Below, piece after piece: positions 53,213 to 60,943 of a DNA stretch of 64,000 nt (position 1 is the first letter of the stretch; the number at the start of each line of letters is the position of its first letter). Origin of the DNA: Flavobacteriaceae bacterium PS02336 (GTDB taxonomy: Bacteria > Bacteroidota > Bacteroidia > Flavobacteriales > Flavobacteriaceae); NCBI GenBank assembly GCA_029960065.1, contig JASCOF010000002.1, forward strand, positions 186,001 through 250,000, in the 5' to 3' direction. The notes under the pieces were generated by a model. The model was not told where the DNA came from. It did not search any database and saw only the letters and a program-made list of their open reading frames with translations. The translations under genes were made by a program, and so were the position numbers.

Positions 53213-53830
53213 TTATTTATTATATAATGTATTGATAGTTTCGTTTGTATATTTTTCGTTTTTCTCCTTGCTTATAAGGCAAAGAAAAGCTTTATAATTG
53301 TCATTAAAAAATTCTACCCAGCCGCAAAGAACTGTATCAGCTTTATTTGTGTTTAATAAAATCTCTGAATAGTTCCACAAAAATTCTGAATTGAAAGCAT
53401 CAAATATAAAGAAAGAATTTTCACTTTTCAGCTGATGACGGATACTTATTTCGCCCAAACAAATATTTGGCAGTGTATAAACAAAAACCGCCGGACTCGG
53501 AAAATAGTTTTCTTTGTCTGAAATGGATTCCTGATATTTTACATCGGTATCTAAACTTGACGATTTATTAGCCAAAACCAAAGCGATATTATGCTCTTTT
53601 TCTTCTGAAGTTATCGGACTCAATAGCAATTCTGATCCTAAAAAAGCCAGTTTACTCAAAGCATCCATTTTGAAAAACTTTGGATATTGCATTTCAAAAT
53701 TACGATAGGCTTGTTTGGAGAAATCTGCAAAATCTGTTGGTTCAATTTTAAATACAGAAGTTCCGTTCAAAACAATTTCGTTGTTTTGGATGGTGATGTA
53801 GGATTGTATGTAGGTTTTGTTTTGAGTCAT
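53213..53830 (-). CDS. Short ketosynthase-like protein (3-oxoacyl-ACP synthase N-terminal type)
   Basis: About 205 residues from the ATG at 53830. It resembles the short 3-oxoacyl-ACP synthase proteins seen in flexirubin clusters: one thiolase-like half with IALVLANKSSSLDTDVKYQ and VFVYTLPNICLGEISIRHQLKSE, the last Cys being at the position where a KS nucleophile could lie but in a different context. No His motifs follow, so it cannot be a complete enzyme alone; it may bind ACP or help a full KS. The opposite-strand promoter at 53816-53847 overlaps its start codon. Confidence 0.75.
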   Translation of the reverse strand: MTQNKTYIQSYITIQNNEIVLNGTSVFKIEPTDFADFSKQAYRNFEMQYPKFFKMDALSKLAFLGSELLLSPITSEEKEHNIALVLANKSSSLDTDVKYQESISDKENYFPSPAVFVYTLPNICLGEISIRHQLKSENSFFIFDAFNSEFLWNYSEILLNTNKADTVLCGWVEFFNDNYKAFLCLISKEKNEKYTNETINTLYNK

Positions 53831-53847
53831 TGTTTTTTGTAACTTTG
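53816..53847 (+). promoter_or_regulatory. Promoter facing right inside the flexirubin operon (TTTG-N20-TAACTTTG)
   Basis: TTTG at 53816-53819, a 20-base spacer and TAACTTTG at 53840-53847 give a full Bacteroidota promoter on the plus strand, in a block otherwise wholly minus-strand. It ends seven bases before the ATG of the 61-codon gene, so the leader would be only two to four bases. Confidence 0.65.
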
Positions 53848-53854
53848 TCAAGTT

Positions 53855-54040
53855 ATGAAATTCTACGAAAAATATCCGCAATTAAAAAACAAGAGCTTTT
53901 TATCAAAAGTTCTTGCTGATACTGTATTTTCTACAATGTCTTTAGAAGATCAGCATGTTTCTAAAAGCAAAGTTGTCAAAATTGTTGATGCCATTTTAAA
54001 GGATAAAGAATTAAAAGGAAATCAATTCTTCACTAATTAA
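53855..54040 (+). CDS. Small protein facing the Fic gene; candidate Fic antitoxin
   Basis: A 61-residue, helical, charged protein (pI near neutral to basic). It is the only plus-strand gene in the last 27 kb, has its own good promoter (53816-53847), and its last 30 bases overlap the 3' end of the convergent fic gene. Residues 27-32 read TMSLED, close to the inhibitory (S/T)xxxE(G/N) motif of Fic antitoxins such as VbhA, though D replaces G/N; a VVKIVDAIL helix follows as in those proteins. Seen: frame, promoter, motif. Inferred: antitoxin. It might instead be a chance frame or an unrelated small protein. Confidence 0.6.
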   Translation: MKFYEKYPQLKNKSFLSKVLADTVFSTMSLEDQHVSKSKVVKIVDAILKDKELKGNQFFTN

Positions 54041-54592
54041 TTGATTTAATAATTTATAATCTCCATTGTCAGCAGCTTTCATTGCGCTAATATAAAATTT
54101 TCTGCTTTCGCCTTCTCTGTGATATAATTCTAAAGGTTGATATCCAAACTTTAATGCGATAAGATTCATCAAAATTCTTCCAGTCCTTCCATTTCCATTA
54201 TTGAAAGGATGAATTTTTATAAATTCATAATGTGCATAGACTAAGCACTCAACATGATCTTCTAAAGTTTTAGAAATGGAAATTTTAAAATTAAGATTAT
54301 CTAGAAACTGATACATGGCATGTAAAACCATTACTGGTTTTGGTGGAATTAGTTGTCCAACAGAAACTTCTGTTGTTCTCCATTTTCCAGCCCAATCGTA
54401 AAGTTGTTCAAATGCAATTTTATGAATTTCTAAAACAAGTGTTGTTGAAATATCAACATCAGTTTCTAGTTCAAAAGTAAAAAGCTCTGCTTTAGCAATT
54501 CCAGATGCTTCAAATTCATTTATTTGATTTTTATCAGTCAAACCAAGTAAATTATCATCAGGAAAAGGTGTCCAATTAGTTTGATTTTCCAT
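54011..54592 (-). CDS. Fic family protein (AMPylase-type)
   Basis: A 193-residue Fic-domain protein with the complete catalytic motif HPFNNGNGRTGR at 128-139 (catalytic His128). The N-terminal half has ELETDVDISTTLVLEIHKIAFEQLYDWAGKWR, the usual Fic start. Fic enzymes transfer AMP or other phosphates to target proteins and are often toxins held by an antitoxin. I see no convincing inhibitory (S/T)xxxE(G/N) in this protein itself (TFELET at 39-44 lacks the final G/N). It is fitted into the pigment operon three bases after a KS gene, with a 180-base gap after it holding the opposing small gene. Confidence 0.92.
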   Translation of the reverse strand: MENQTNWTPFPDDNLLGLTDKNQINEFEASGIAKAELFTFELETDVDISTTLVLEIHKIAFEQLYDWAGKWRTTEVSVGQLIPPKPVMVLHAMYQFLDNLNFKISISKTLEDHVECLVYAHYEFIKIHPFNNGNGRTGRILMNLIALKFGYQPLELYHREGESRKFYISAMKAADNGDYKLLNQLISEELISF

Positions 54593-54595
54593 ATC

Positions 54596-55735
54596 TCATT
54601 TTATCTTTTCAAAAACCATAGCCGTATTACAACCTCCAAATCCAGAAGCCGTTTTCAAAAAATACTCAATATTCTTTTCTTCATTTTTCTCAATAACATT
54701 TATTCTTTCACTAACACCAATTTCATCAAAACCTTTTGATTCAAAAAGTAAATTTTGATTCGCAGATTCTATTGCAATTACCGTTTCCAATAATCCCGAA
54801 GCGCCTAATGTATGACCGTAAAATCCTTTTAAACTATTTACTGGAACATTTTGCAACCCTAAACGATTTAAAGCAATCGCTTCCATTTCGTCGTTAAACG
54901 GAGTTGCGGTTCCGTGTGCTGAAATATAATCTAATTTATTGGCTTCAATTTGAGCTTCTTTTAAAGCATTTTGAATACTTCTGAACAAACCTTCACCCGT
55001 TCTTGACGGTCCAGAAATATGATTCGCATCGTTTATCGAACTGTCACCAATCACTTTTATTTTAGCGTTTTTGGCTTCCGCCGAAATTAAAACCGCTGTT
55101 GTTGCTTCGCCTAAACTTACTCCGGTTCTGTTTTTAGAATACGGTTTACAAGGCAGATCGCTCATGGCTTGAAATGCATTAAATCCAGATAAAACAAATT
55201 CTGAAACTTCATCGCCAGCAACAACAAAAATATTATCGTAAAGTTCAGATTGAATCATTCTTTTGGAAATTGAAACTGCTAAAATTCCAGAAACGCAGGC
55301 ATTTGAAACTACAATTGGCTGTGTTTGAAATTTGAAGAAATCGGCAACGTTTTTTGCTAAAACATCTAAATGTGCGTTGTTGAAATTTTCCTCAGAATTA
55401 TTTTTTAAAGCCGTAACATTTCCTTTTGTGGTAGAAAGTATAAAAGCGGTTTTTGAGTTTAATTCAACTCCAGAATTTTTGACAATCGGCTCTAAAGCCA
55501 GAATCATCATTTTCTCTAAGCGAGAATATTTGGTTTCAGTGCTGATTTTTGCAAAAGCACTGTTTATTTTTTCATTTGAAATAATTGAAGCATAAAAGGA
55601 ATTAGGCATTAAAGAAATGTCATTATGAAGCTGAATGCCCGAATCACTGCGAAGAATTGCTTCAACATTTGATTCGACATCAAAACCTAAAGGCGTGATA
55701 CAATTGGTTTCTGTAATGTATATTTCTCTTATCAT
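54596..55735 (-). CDS. Beta-ketoacyl-ACP synthase (second complete KS)
   Basis: About 379 residues from the ATG at 55735 (two codons inside a TTG-started frame). Complete active site: Cys149 in SNACVSG, His276 in AHGTATPFND, His310 in GHTLGASG (numbered in the 381-residue frame). It differs clearly from the KS at 51616, so it may start or finish a different chain, e.g. an alkyl branch of the resorcinol. Followed after three bases by fic. Confidence 0.9.
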   Translation of the reverse strand: MIREIYITETNCITPLGFDVESNVEAILRSDSGIQLHNDISLMPNSFYASIISNEKINSAFAKISTETKYSRLEKMMILALEPIVKNSGVELNSKTAFILSTTKGNVTALKNNSEENFNNAHLDVLAKNVADFFKFQTQPIVVSNACVSGILAVSISKRMIQSELYDNIFVVAGDEVSEFVLSGFNAFQAMSDLPCKPYSKNRTGVSLGEATTAVLISAEAKNAKIKVIGDSSINDANHISGPSRTGEGLFRSIQNALKEAQIEANKLDYISAHGTATPFNDEMEAIALNRLGLQNVPVNSLKGFYGHTLGASGLLETVIAIESANQNLLFESKGFDEIGVSERINVIEKNEEKNIEYFLKTASGFGGCNTAMVFEKIK

Positions 55736-55864
55736 TTTCAATTTTAATTTCGTGAAATTTTGCTCGCAGATCTGGCAGATTGAGCAGATTACACCAATTT
55801 TAATTTTTGGTAATTCGTGAATTGCTTCGCCTGTTCGCTATCGCTCGGGTTGTGGCTAAAAACA

Positions 55865-56314
55865 CTATTTCAACAAGCCGACTTTTCGTTTCCATTCTTC
55901 ATAAAAAGGCGGATTGGTCAGCATTAAATTTCCTGCTGCATCTAAAAAAACCTGAACGGTTTCGCCAGTGCAGGCAACTTCTCCTTTATCATCAATAATT
56001 TTAAAACGGTAAATCATTTTTGCAGCGGGCGTATCTACAACCGTTGTTTCAATTGTAACCACATCTCCATAACGTAACGACAATTTATGCTCGCATTTTG
56101 ATTTAACAATTGGTGTTGTATAACCAGTTGCCGCAATATCTAAATAGGTAAGTCCATGTTCACGGCCAAATGCTTCACGTCCATCTTCAAAATAAGTTAT
56201 ATAATTGCCGTGCCAAACGATTCCAAGCGGATCCGTTTCGTTAAAACGAATTCTGATTTCGTGGGTAACGGTCAGGTTTGTAGCTTCGTTAAACTGCTCT
56301 TTTCTTTTTATCAT
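55865..56314 (-). CDS. Acyl-CoA/ACP thioesterase (4HBT-like hotdog)
   Basis: A 149-residue hotdog thioesterase. The 4-hydroxybenzoyl-CoA-thioesterase-like active site lies in FNETDPLGIVWHGNYITYFEDGREAF (about 25-50), with the catalytic Asp of ETDPLGIV. It should release the chain from ACP or CoA, or edit stalled chains. Its start overlaps the ABC permease gene by 26 bases; 120 bases with repeat-like words separate it from the KS gene downstream. Confidence 0.88.
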   Translation of the reverse strand: MIKRKEQFNEATNLTVTHEIRIRFNETDPLGIVWHGNYITYFEDGREAFGREHGLTYLDIAATGYTTPIVKSKCEHKLSLRYGDVVTIETTVVDTPAAKMIYRFKIIDDKGEVACTGETVQVFLDAAGNLMLTNPPFYEEWKRKVGLLK

Positions 56315-57569
56315 AAAATAATGCGATGGCTGTTGTAAGAATGAAAAACAAAAATAATAAACTTATTTCTGGGATGATTTCCAGTAAAGAAACGTTGCGT
56401 AAAAGCACGTCATAAAAAGCATCTAATCCCCAGTTCATTGGAGACGATTTAGCAATAATCTGCATGATTTTCGGCATCGCAAAAACGGGAACCCAGATAC
56501 CGCCAATTGCAGCTAGAATGATAACACTTGTTGCGCCAAACGGAGCCGATTGTTCTTGCGTACTTGCAATTGTTCCTAATAAAATTCCGAATCCAATTGC
56601 TGCAAAACCTGAAAATAAAGCTACGACACTCATCAATGCTAAATGTCCTTCAATATTTAAAGATGGCAATCCGATGGATGGAAATAGAAAAACGGCAACG
56701 GCAACCATCATATAAAACTGAATCATACAAATGACAGAATACGTGATCGTTTTGCCAATAATCACGACTAAACTAGAAACTGGATTGGTTCTTAATCGAA
56801 CAAAAGTTCCCTGCGATTTTTCTTTTACAATATTAATAGATAACGGAATTACGATAAAAAATATCGCAAAAAGTGTCCACGCCGGAACATTATGCTGCAC
56901 CGAATTTGGACGCACTTCTTTGTTATTAATTTTCGGAATTATTTCTTTAAATGAAATGAAACTTTTCTGTTCAAAATCGGTACTTCCTTCTCCTAATTGT
57001 TTTTCGAAAGTGGTGTAAATCGATTTGGTTTCGATCTGCGAAATCATTTTGTCGATTGAACTCATGACTGCATTTTTGAAACTCATCTGCACCGCTGGAT
57101 CAAAATATAGTTTTACTTCTTTTTCTTTTATTATTCGCTGCGGTTCGGTCGCAGTACTATCTGTCAAACCTAAACTGCTGACAATTTTTTCGACGTTTTG
57201 ATCTACTTTGGCTTGTAAATCAGAACTTAAATTTTGTGGAATTATAATCGCCAACTGAAATTTACCTTTGAAAACATTTTCTCGGGCAACTTCTTCGGTA
57301 ATCGTTTTATTGTCAATTTGTGTTACAACGCTAAACAGATTACTTTTTTCTAAATTCTCAAAAACGGTTTTTGAAACCGAACCTTTATCATTATCAACCA
57401 ATAAAATCGGAATTTTAGAATCGCTTACGGTTTTAAAAGTGCTGTCCTGAATTAGTGTAACGGTAATGACCAAAACTAATGGCATTATAAACAGAATAAT
57501 TAAGCCGCCTAAATCACGTTTAAGCAGTAAAAATTCTTTTACTATAGACATCCAAATTTTATATAGCAT
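56289..57569 (-). CDS. ABC-2 type permease
   Basis: A 426-residue exporter subunit: one N-terminal membrane helix (about 20-45), a long extracytoplasmic domain (about 50-240), and five C-terminal helices (from about 243). The family motif SFVRLRTNPVSSLVVIIGKTI-like coupling region is at about 264-285. Pairs with the ATPase at 57559-58311 (11-base overlap) and should export a hydrophobic pigment or lipid precursor. Confidence 0.9.
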   Translation of the reverse strand: MLYKIWMSIVKEFLLLKRDLGGLIILFIMPLVLVITVTLIQDSTFKTVSDSKIPILLVDNDKGSVSKTVFENLEKSNLFSVVTQIDNKTITEEVARENVFKGKFQLAIIIPQNLSSDLQAKVDQNVEKIVSSLGLTDSTATEPQRIIKEKEVKLYFDPAVQMSFKNAVMSSIDKMISQIETKSIYTTFEKQLGEGSTDFEQKSFISFKEIIPKINNKEVRPNSVQHNVPAWTLFAIFFIVIPLSINIVKEKSQGTFVRLRTNPVSSLVVIIGKTITYSVICMIQFYMMVAVAVFLFPSIGLPSLNIEGHLALMSVVALFSGFAAIGFGILLGTIASTQEQSAPFGATSVIILAAIGGIWVPVFAMPKIMQIIAKSSPMNWGLDAFYDVLLRNVSLLEIIPEISLLFLFFILTTAIALFYDKKKRAV

Positions 57570-58311
57570 CTCTCAAGTCTTTACCAGTTAATGAAATAAA
57601 AACGTCTTCGAGATTTCGGGCGTCTTCAACAGAATTAATTAAAGTTGAAGGAGTTCCTTTAGTATAAATCTGGCCTCTGTCTATGATCGCAATGGTGCTG
57701 CAGAAATCTTCGGCTTCAGCCAAATGATGCGAAGTATAAATAATAGATGTTCCGTTTTGGTTTAACACTTTTAGATAATCTATAATGGCATTTTTAGACT
57801 GTACATCAACACCAACGGTTGGTTCGTCTAAAAATAAAACTTTTGGCTGGTGCAGAATTCCGGCAATTAAATTGACACGGCGTTTCATTCCGCCAGAAAA
57901 AGTTCCAACAGATTTGTCGGCAAATTTTAAAAGCCCTAAAAGATCTAAAGTTTCGATTACTTTATCTTTTAAATCAGAACCTTTTAAACCGTACATACTT
58001 CCAAAATAATGCAGGTTTTCTCTAGCTGTAAGAGTAGGATATAAGGCATATTCCTGTGGAACAACGCCTATAATTTTTTTAATTTTAGAAGAATGATGCT
58101 GATAGTCTAAACCATCAATTGTGAAATGTCCCGAAGTTGGTTTTACCAATCCGCAGAGCATTGAAATCAAGGTTGTTTTTCCAGCTCCGTTTGGACCTAA
58201 TAAACCAAAAATTTCTCCTTCATTTATATCTAGCGAAACATTGTTCAAAGAAAATTGGTCTGCTTCTTTGTACTTTTTCGAAAGGGATTCTATTTTAATT
58301 ATGGATTGCAA
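57559..58311 (-). CDS. ABC transporter ATP-binding protein
   Basis: A 250-residue ABC ATPase: Walker A GPNGAGKT at 39-46, signature TFSGGMKRRVNL near 138-149, Walker B VLFLDEPTVGVD, switch His in YTSHHLAEAED. Energises the ABC-2 permease encoded next; together they are the cluster's ABC exporter. Four bases from the BtrH-like gene. Confidence 0.95.
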   Translation of the reverse strand: MQSIIKIESLSKKYKEADQFSLNNVSLDINEGEIFGLLGPNGAGKTTLISMLCGLVKPTSGHFTIDGLDYQHHSSKIKKIIGVVPQEYALYPTLTARENLHYFGSMYGLKGSDLKDKVIETLDLLGLLKFADKSVGTFSGGMKRRVNLIAGILHQPKVLFLDEPTVGVDVQSKNAIIDYLKVLNQNGTSIIYTSHHLAEAEDFCSTIAIIDRGQIYTKGTPSTLINSVEDARNLEDVFISLTGKDLRDAI

Positions 58312-58315
58312 AATA

Positions 58316-59314
58316 TTAGCTGATGGCTTTTTTTAATTTTTTAAAAAAGATTTCTTCTCTGTTGGCAATGTCCAAAAGTTCATCGGCAATAGTATTGTAA
58401 GCGTCTTCTTTGGCACTCCTGTTTTTATAAATTCGTGAAGCTTCAACAGCAAAATCGCGCCATGAATCACCAATTTTTGTCATTTCTTTCGAAAGTTCTT
58501 TCAATTCTTCATTACTTAAAATAACCGAAGCTTCTTGTAAAAATGCGGCATAAATAAAACGGAAACCACCGCCTCCAGTTCCAATTTCTTCCTGCATACG
58601 AACCATTTGCGCTAAATAATGATTGGCTTTTTTGGTTCCGTGTTTTATCGGCCATTTTCTAATTTGCTTAGAAACAAATTTGATGCCGCGAACGCCTACA
58701 ATTGGCATTGGCGCAAGCATATCGCGGCACGTATTTTTTATTCCTTTAATGATCGCACTTTTTAAATCGACATCTTTTGGAACTTGAATTGGATAATACA
58801 TTTGTCCGCGCGGCGCAAAAGCTCCTTTAGCAAAACGAACTTTGTCTAATTCTTCGTGTGTTAAAGTGGTAACGGTTTCCATTACAGGATCGCTCACTAA
58901 ATAATCGGTTTCGGTTTTTCCGTAAACGACTAAATTGTGTGCGTTGAAATGAAAACGGTATTCGTCTGGAAAATAACTTAAATTGTAAACTCCAACTTGT
59001 AATCCGGTTGGAATATTATTTTTTAAATTTTCATCTAAAGCTTTATTGGCATTTGAAACGGATGAAAATTTTTGTCTTTTTATTTTTAAATTTAGTCGAT
59101 TGGCAACTTTATTAAAAATCTGTCCAGGCAAAGTTCTGTAACTAATTGCCGGAGCATAATTGACTTTTATAAAAGGCAGATATACAAAAAACAATCCTGA
59201 GCCAATACCAAAAACCATCGGTTCGCTGATGTTTAGTCCGCTGTTTTTTAGCAGATTCGACGCTACTCCATTCTCGCAATGAGCAGACTGATGATGTGTG
59301 AAAGTTAATTCCAT
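58316..59314 (-). CDS. BtrH-like acyltransferase (BtrH_N / DUF4872)
   Basis: A 332-residue protein whose N-terminus FTHHQSAHCENGVASNLL (about 5-22) has the conserved His and Cys13 of BtrH-type proteins. BtrH of butirosin synthesis transfers an acyl chain from an ACP to an amine; the family uses a papain-like Cys-His pair. In flexirubin, the polyene acid must be joined by an ester to the dialkylresorcinol, and this ACP-dependent acyl transfer would suit that step. That link is inference. Overlaps the next gene by one base. Confidence 0.85.
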   Translation of the reverse strand: MELTFTHHQSAHCENGVASNLLKNSGLNISEPMVFGIGSGLFFVYLPFIKVNYAPAISYRTLPGQIFNKVANRLNLKIKRQKFSSVSNANKALDENLKNNIPTGLQVGVYNLSYFPDEYRFHFNAHNLVVYGKTETDYLVSDPVMETVTTLTHEELDKVRFAKGAFAPRGQMYYPIQVPKDVDLKSAIIKGIKNTCRDMLAPMPIVGVRGIKFVSKQIRKWPIKHGTKKANHYLAQMVRMQEEIGTGGGGFRFIYAAFLQEASVILSNEELKELSKEMTKIGDSWRDFAVEASRIYKNRSAKEDAYNTIADELLDIANREEIFFKKLKKAIS

Positions 59315-59718
59315 TATTTGGTAATGCTGTTTTTTAATTCTTCAATTGAAATTTCAAAAGTGTCGGCATATTTCTGCAAAATTTTATCGCTTAATGTTGC
59401 AAAAACACTTGGTTTAAAATGTCTTTTTACACGCCATTTCCAGAAACCTACATAACTGGATAAAATCGTAAGATCCATTTTGTTGACTTCCATAAAATAC
59501 ACAATCGGACTTGCTTCGCCATTTAAAACTTGTTGTCTGGCGTCGGCAATACGTTCGTTTATTTCATCAATAGAATTTGTAAGTGCTATTGTTTTCGGTT
59601 CCCAGCCTGTGCTTAAAGTTGTGGTATAATTGCCGTTTTCATCAGTTGCATATAAAAGCTCTTTTACGTTGTTTTTCGTTAAGTTGCTTTGATCCTGAGG
59701 TACTTTATCTTTTTCCAT
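59314..59718 (-). CDS. Conserved flexirubin-cluster protein of unknown function
   Basis: A 134-residue soluble protein with no recognised family. Distinct segments: a polar N-terminus, ELLYATDENGNYTTTLSTGWEP near 20-41, a helical NSIDEINERIADARQQVLNGE, then YFMEVNKMDLTILSSYVGFWKWRVKRHFKP and a helical C-terminus. Its ATG overlaps no gene but its stop shares the first base of the BtrH-like gene, so it is translated with it. Such proteins are seen in the same place in other flexirubin clusters. Confidence 0.75.
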   Translation of the reverse strand: MEKDKVPQDQSNLTKNNVKELLYATDENGNYTTTLSTGWEPKTIALTNSIDEINERIADARQQVLNGEASPIVYFMEVNKMDLTILSSYVGFWKWRVKRHFKPSVFATLSDKILQKYADTFEISIEELKNSITK

Positions 59719-59727
59719 ATTGCTAAT

Positions 59728-60048
59728 TTAATTTATTAGAAACATACAGACTGAAACTATACATAAACTAATGATTAAAAATCCAAGATTTGCGAAAGCT
59801 AAAATTCGCTGTTTCTTCACAAATAAATAAATCATTTCTATTAATAATCCAAAATAAAACATTTGGGTTATCAAAAACATAAGAATAAAAAAACCTAAAC
59901 CGCCATCGACATGTTTGTGTCCGTTTTCGTCGCAGAATTTATGAGGATCATAGGTGAAATGCCAAAATAAGAAAACCAGTCCAAGTAATAAAACCAAAAT
60001 TCCAATTCGGATTACCAGATGTAAAATGATTTTTTTTGAATTACCCAA
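59728..60048 (-). CDS. Small membrane protein of the cluster
   Basis: A 106-residue protein with three membrane helices (about 8-28, 46-70 and 80-103) and a short charged loop YDPHKFCDENGHKHVDGG at about 33-50 that is rich in His, Asp and Cys and might bind metal. No family recognised. It overlaps the dehydratase gene upstream by eight bases. Confidence 0.72.
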   Translation of the reverse strand: MGNSKKIILHLVIRIGILVLLLGLVFLFWHFTYDPHKFCDENGHKHVDGGLGFFILMFLITQMFYFGLLIEMIYLFVKKQRILAFANLGFLIISLCIVSVCMFLIN

Positions 60049-60508
60049 CCGAAACCGTTTTTTGAATAAACAAGTTAATTTCGCATTCTAAAAGAATTTG
60101 GTCTTCGACTGAGCTTTGACAGCTCATCGTGCATAAGGTGTAATCGTCGCCTGCGAATTTTGAAACTAAATCTGCTTTGGTAATTATAGTATCGCCGACT
60201 TTTGGCAGCGAATGAATTTTTACATTTTTTAAGGCACTAATAAATCCAATTACATTTACGTTCTCATTTTCTGTTCCGTTTTCGTCAAAAAAATATTTTT
60301 TTCCAACAATAGACGAACAAGTCTGCGCCGTATTTTCAATTAAACCTGCTTCGATAAAAACATTATTTTGTACAAAAATATTGTCTTCTTTTATCAAAAA
60401 GATGGTTTCTACAAAGTTGGCATCAATATCCAAAATCAAATCGACCATAAGCATTGGCGCTCGGTGCGGTAAATAATTTTGTATGTCAACTCCCGTATTC
60501 AAAATCAT
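60041..60508 (-). CDS. ApeP-like hotdog dehydratase 1
   Basis: A 155-residue hotdog protein of the ApeP/FabZ-like type seen in aryl polyene clusters. LPHRAPMLMVDLI at about 14-26 is the family opening, and the catalytic Glu is in EAGLIENTAQT; the FabZ HFPG His is absent, as in that subfamily. It should dehydrate 3-hydroxyacyl-ACP to make the double bonds of the polyene. Related to the gene at 60512, so they may work as a heterodimer. Confidence 0.82.
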   Translation of the reverse strand: MILNTGVDIQNYLPHRAPMLMVDLILDIDANFVETIFLIKEDNIFVQNNVFIEAGLIENTAQTCSSIVGKKYFFDENGTENENVNVIGFISALKNVKIHSLPKVGDTIITKADLVSKFAGDDYTLCTMSCQSSVEDQILLECEINLFIQKTVSVG

Positions 60509-60511
60509 ATA

Positions 60512-60943
60512 TTATTTGGCTAAAACGGTTTTCATTTGTCCGTTTGCAATTTCTTCGTTGTTTAATGTTGTCACGATATTCACCAAAGTAATTCCTGCAA
60601 ATTCCTGCAAAATAGTTACTTCAGACTGAATATTGTCGTTTAATTGCGGCAGTTTTTTTATTTCAATTTCTTTAATAGAACCAATATAGCCCGTTGGAGC
60701 AATTTCATTTCTTAAAAAATATTGATATCCCGTATGCAACGCAACAGACTGAGCCATGTGTTCGATTAAACCTGCTTCTAGAAAAATATCGTTTTTTACG
60801 AAAATATTATCCTGCTGAATTTTTAAACCAGAAACCAAAGAAGTTTCGGTATAAGAATGCATAGCGTCTACCATTACAAAAGGAAACTTTTGCGGCAGTA
60901 AATTTTCGACCATTTCTTTTTCTAAAAGCGCCATTGTTTCCAT
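60512..60943 (-). CDS. ApeP-like hotdog dehydratase 2
   Basis: About 143 residues from the ATG at 60943, which overlaps the darB stop by one base (TAATG); a TTG at 60949 is less likely. Opens with ENLLPQKFPFVMVDAMHSY and carries the Glu motif EAGLIEHMAQS, closely related to the neighbour at 60041 but with LPQK in place of LPHR. A heterodimer of two ApeP-like halves would be reasonable. Confidence 0.83.
   Translation of the reverse strand: METMALLEKEMVENLLPQKFPFVMVDAMHSYTETSLVSGLKIQQDNIFVKNDIFLEAGLIEHMAQSVALHTGYQYFLRNEIAPTGYIGSIKEIEIKKLPQLNDNIQSEVTILQEFAGITLVNIVTTLNNEEIANGQMKTVLAK

Noticed and set aside
53855-54592. Recent horizontal insertion of the Fic module with visible ends
   Set aside because: No direct repeats, integrase or shift in base composition is visible; the fic start is tightly fitted to the KS stop, so transfer cannot be claimed from this sequence.
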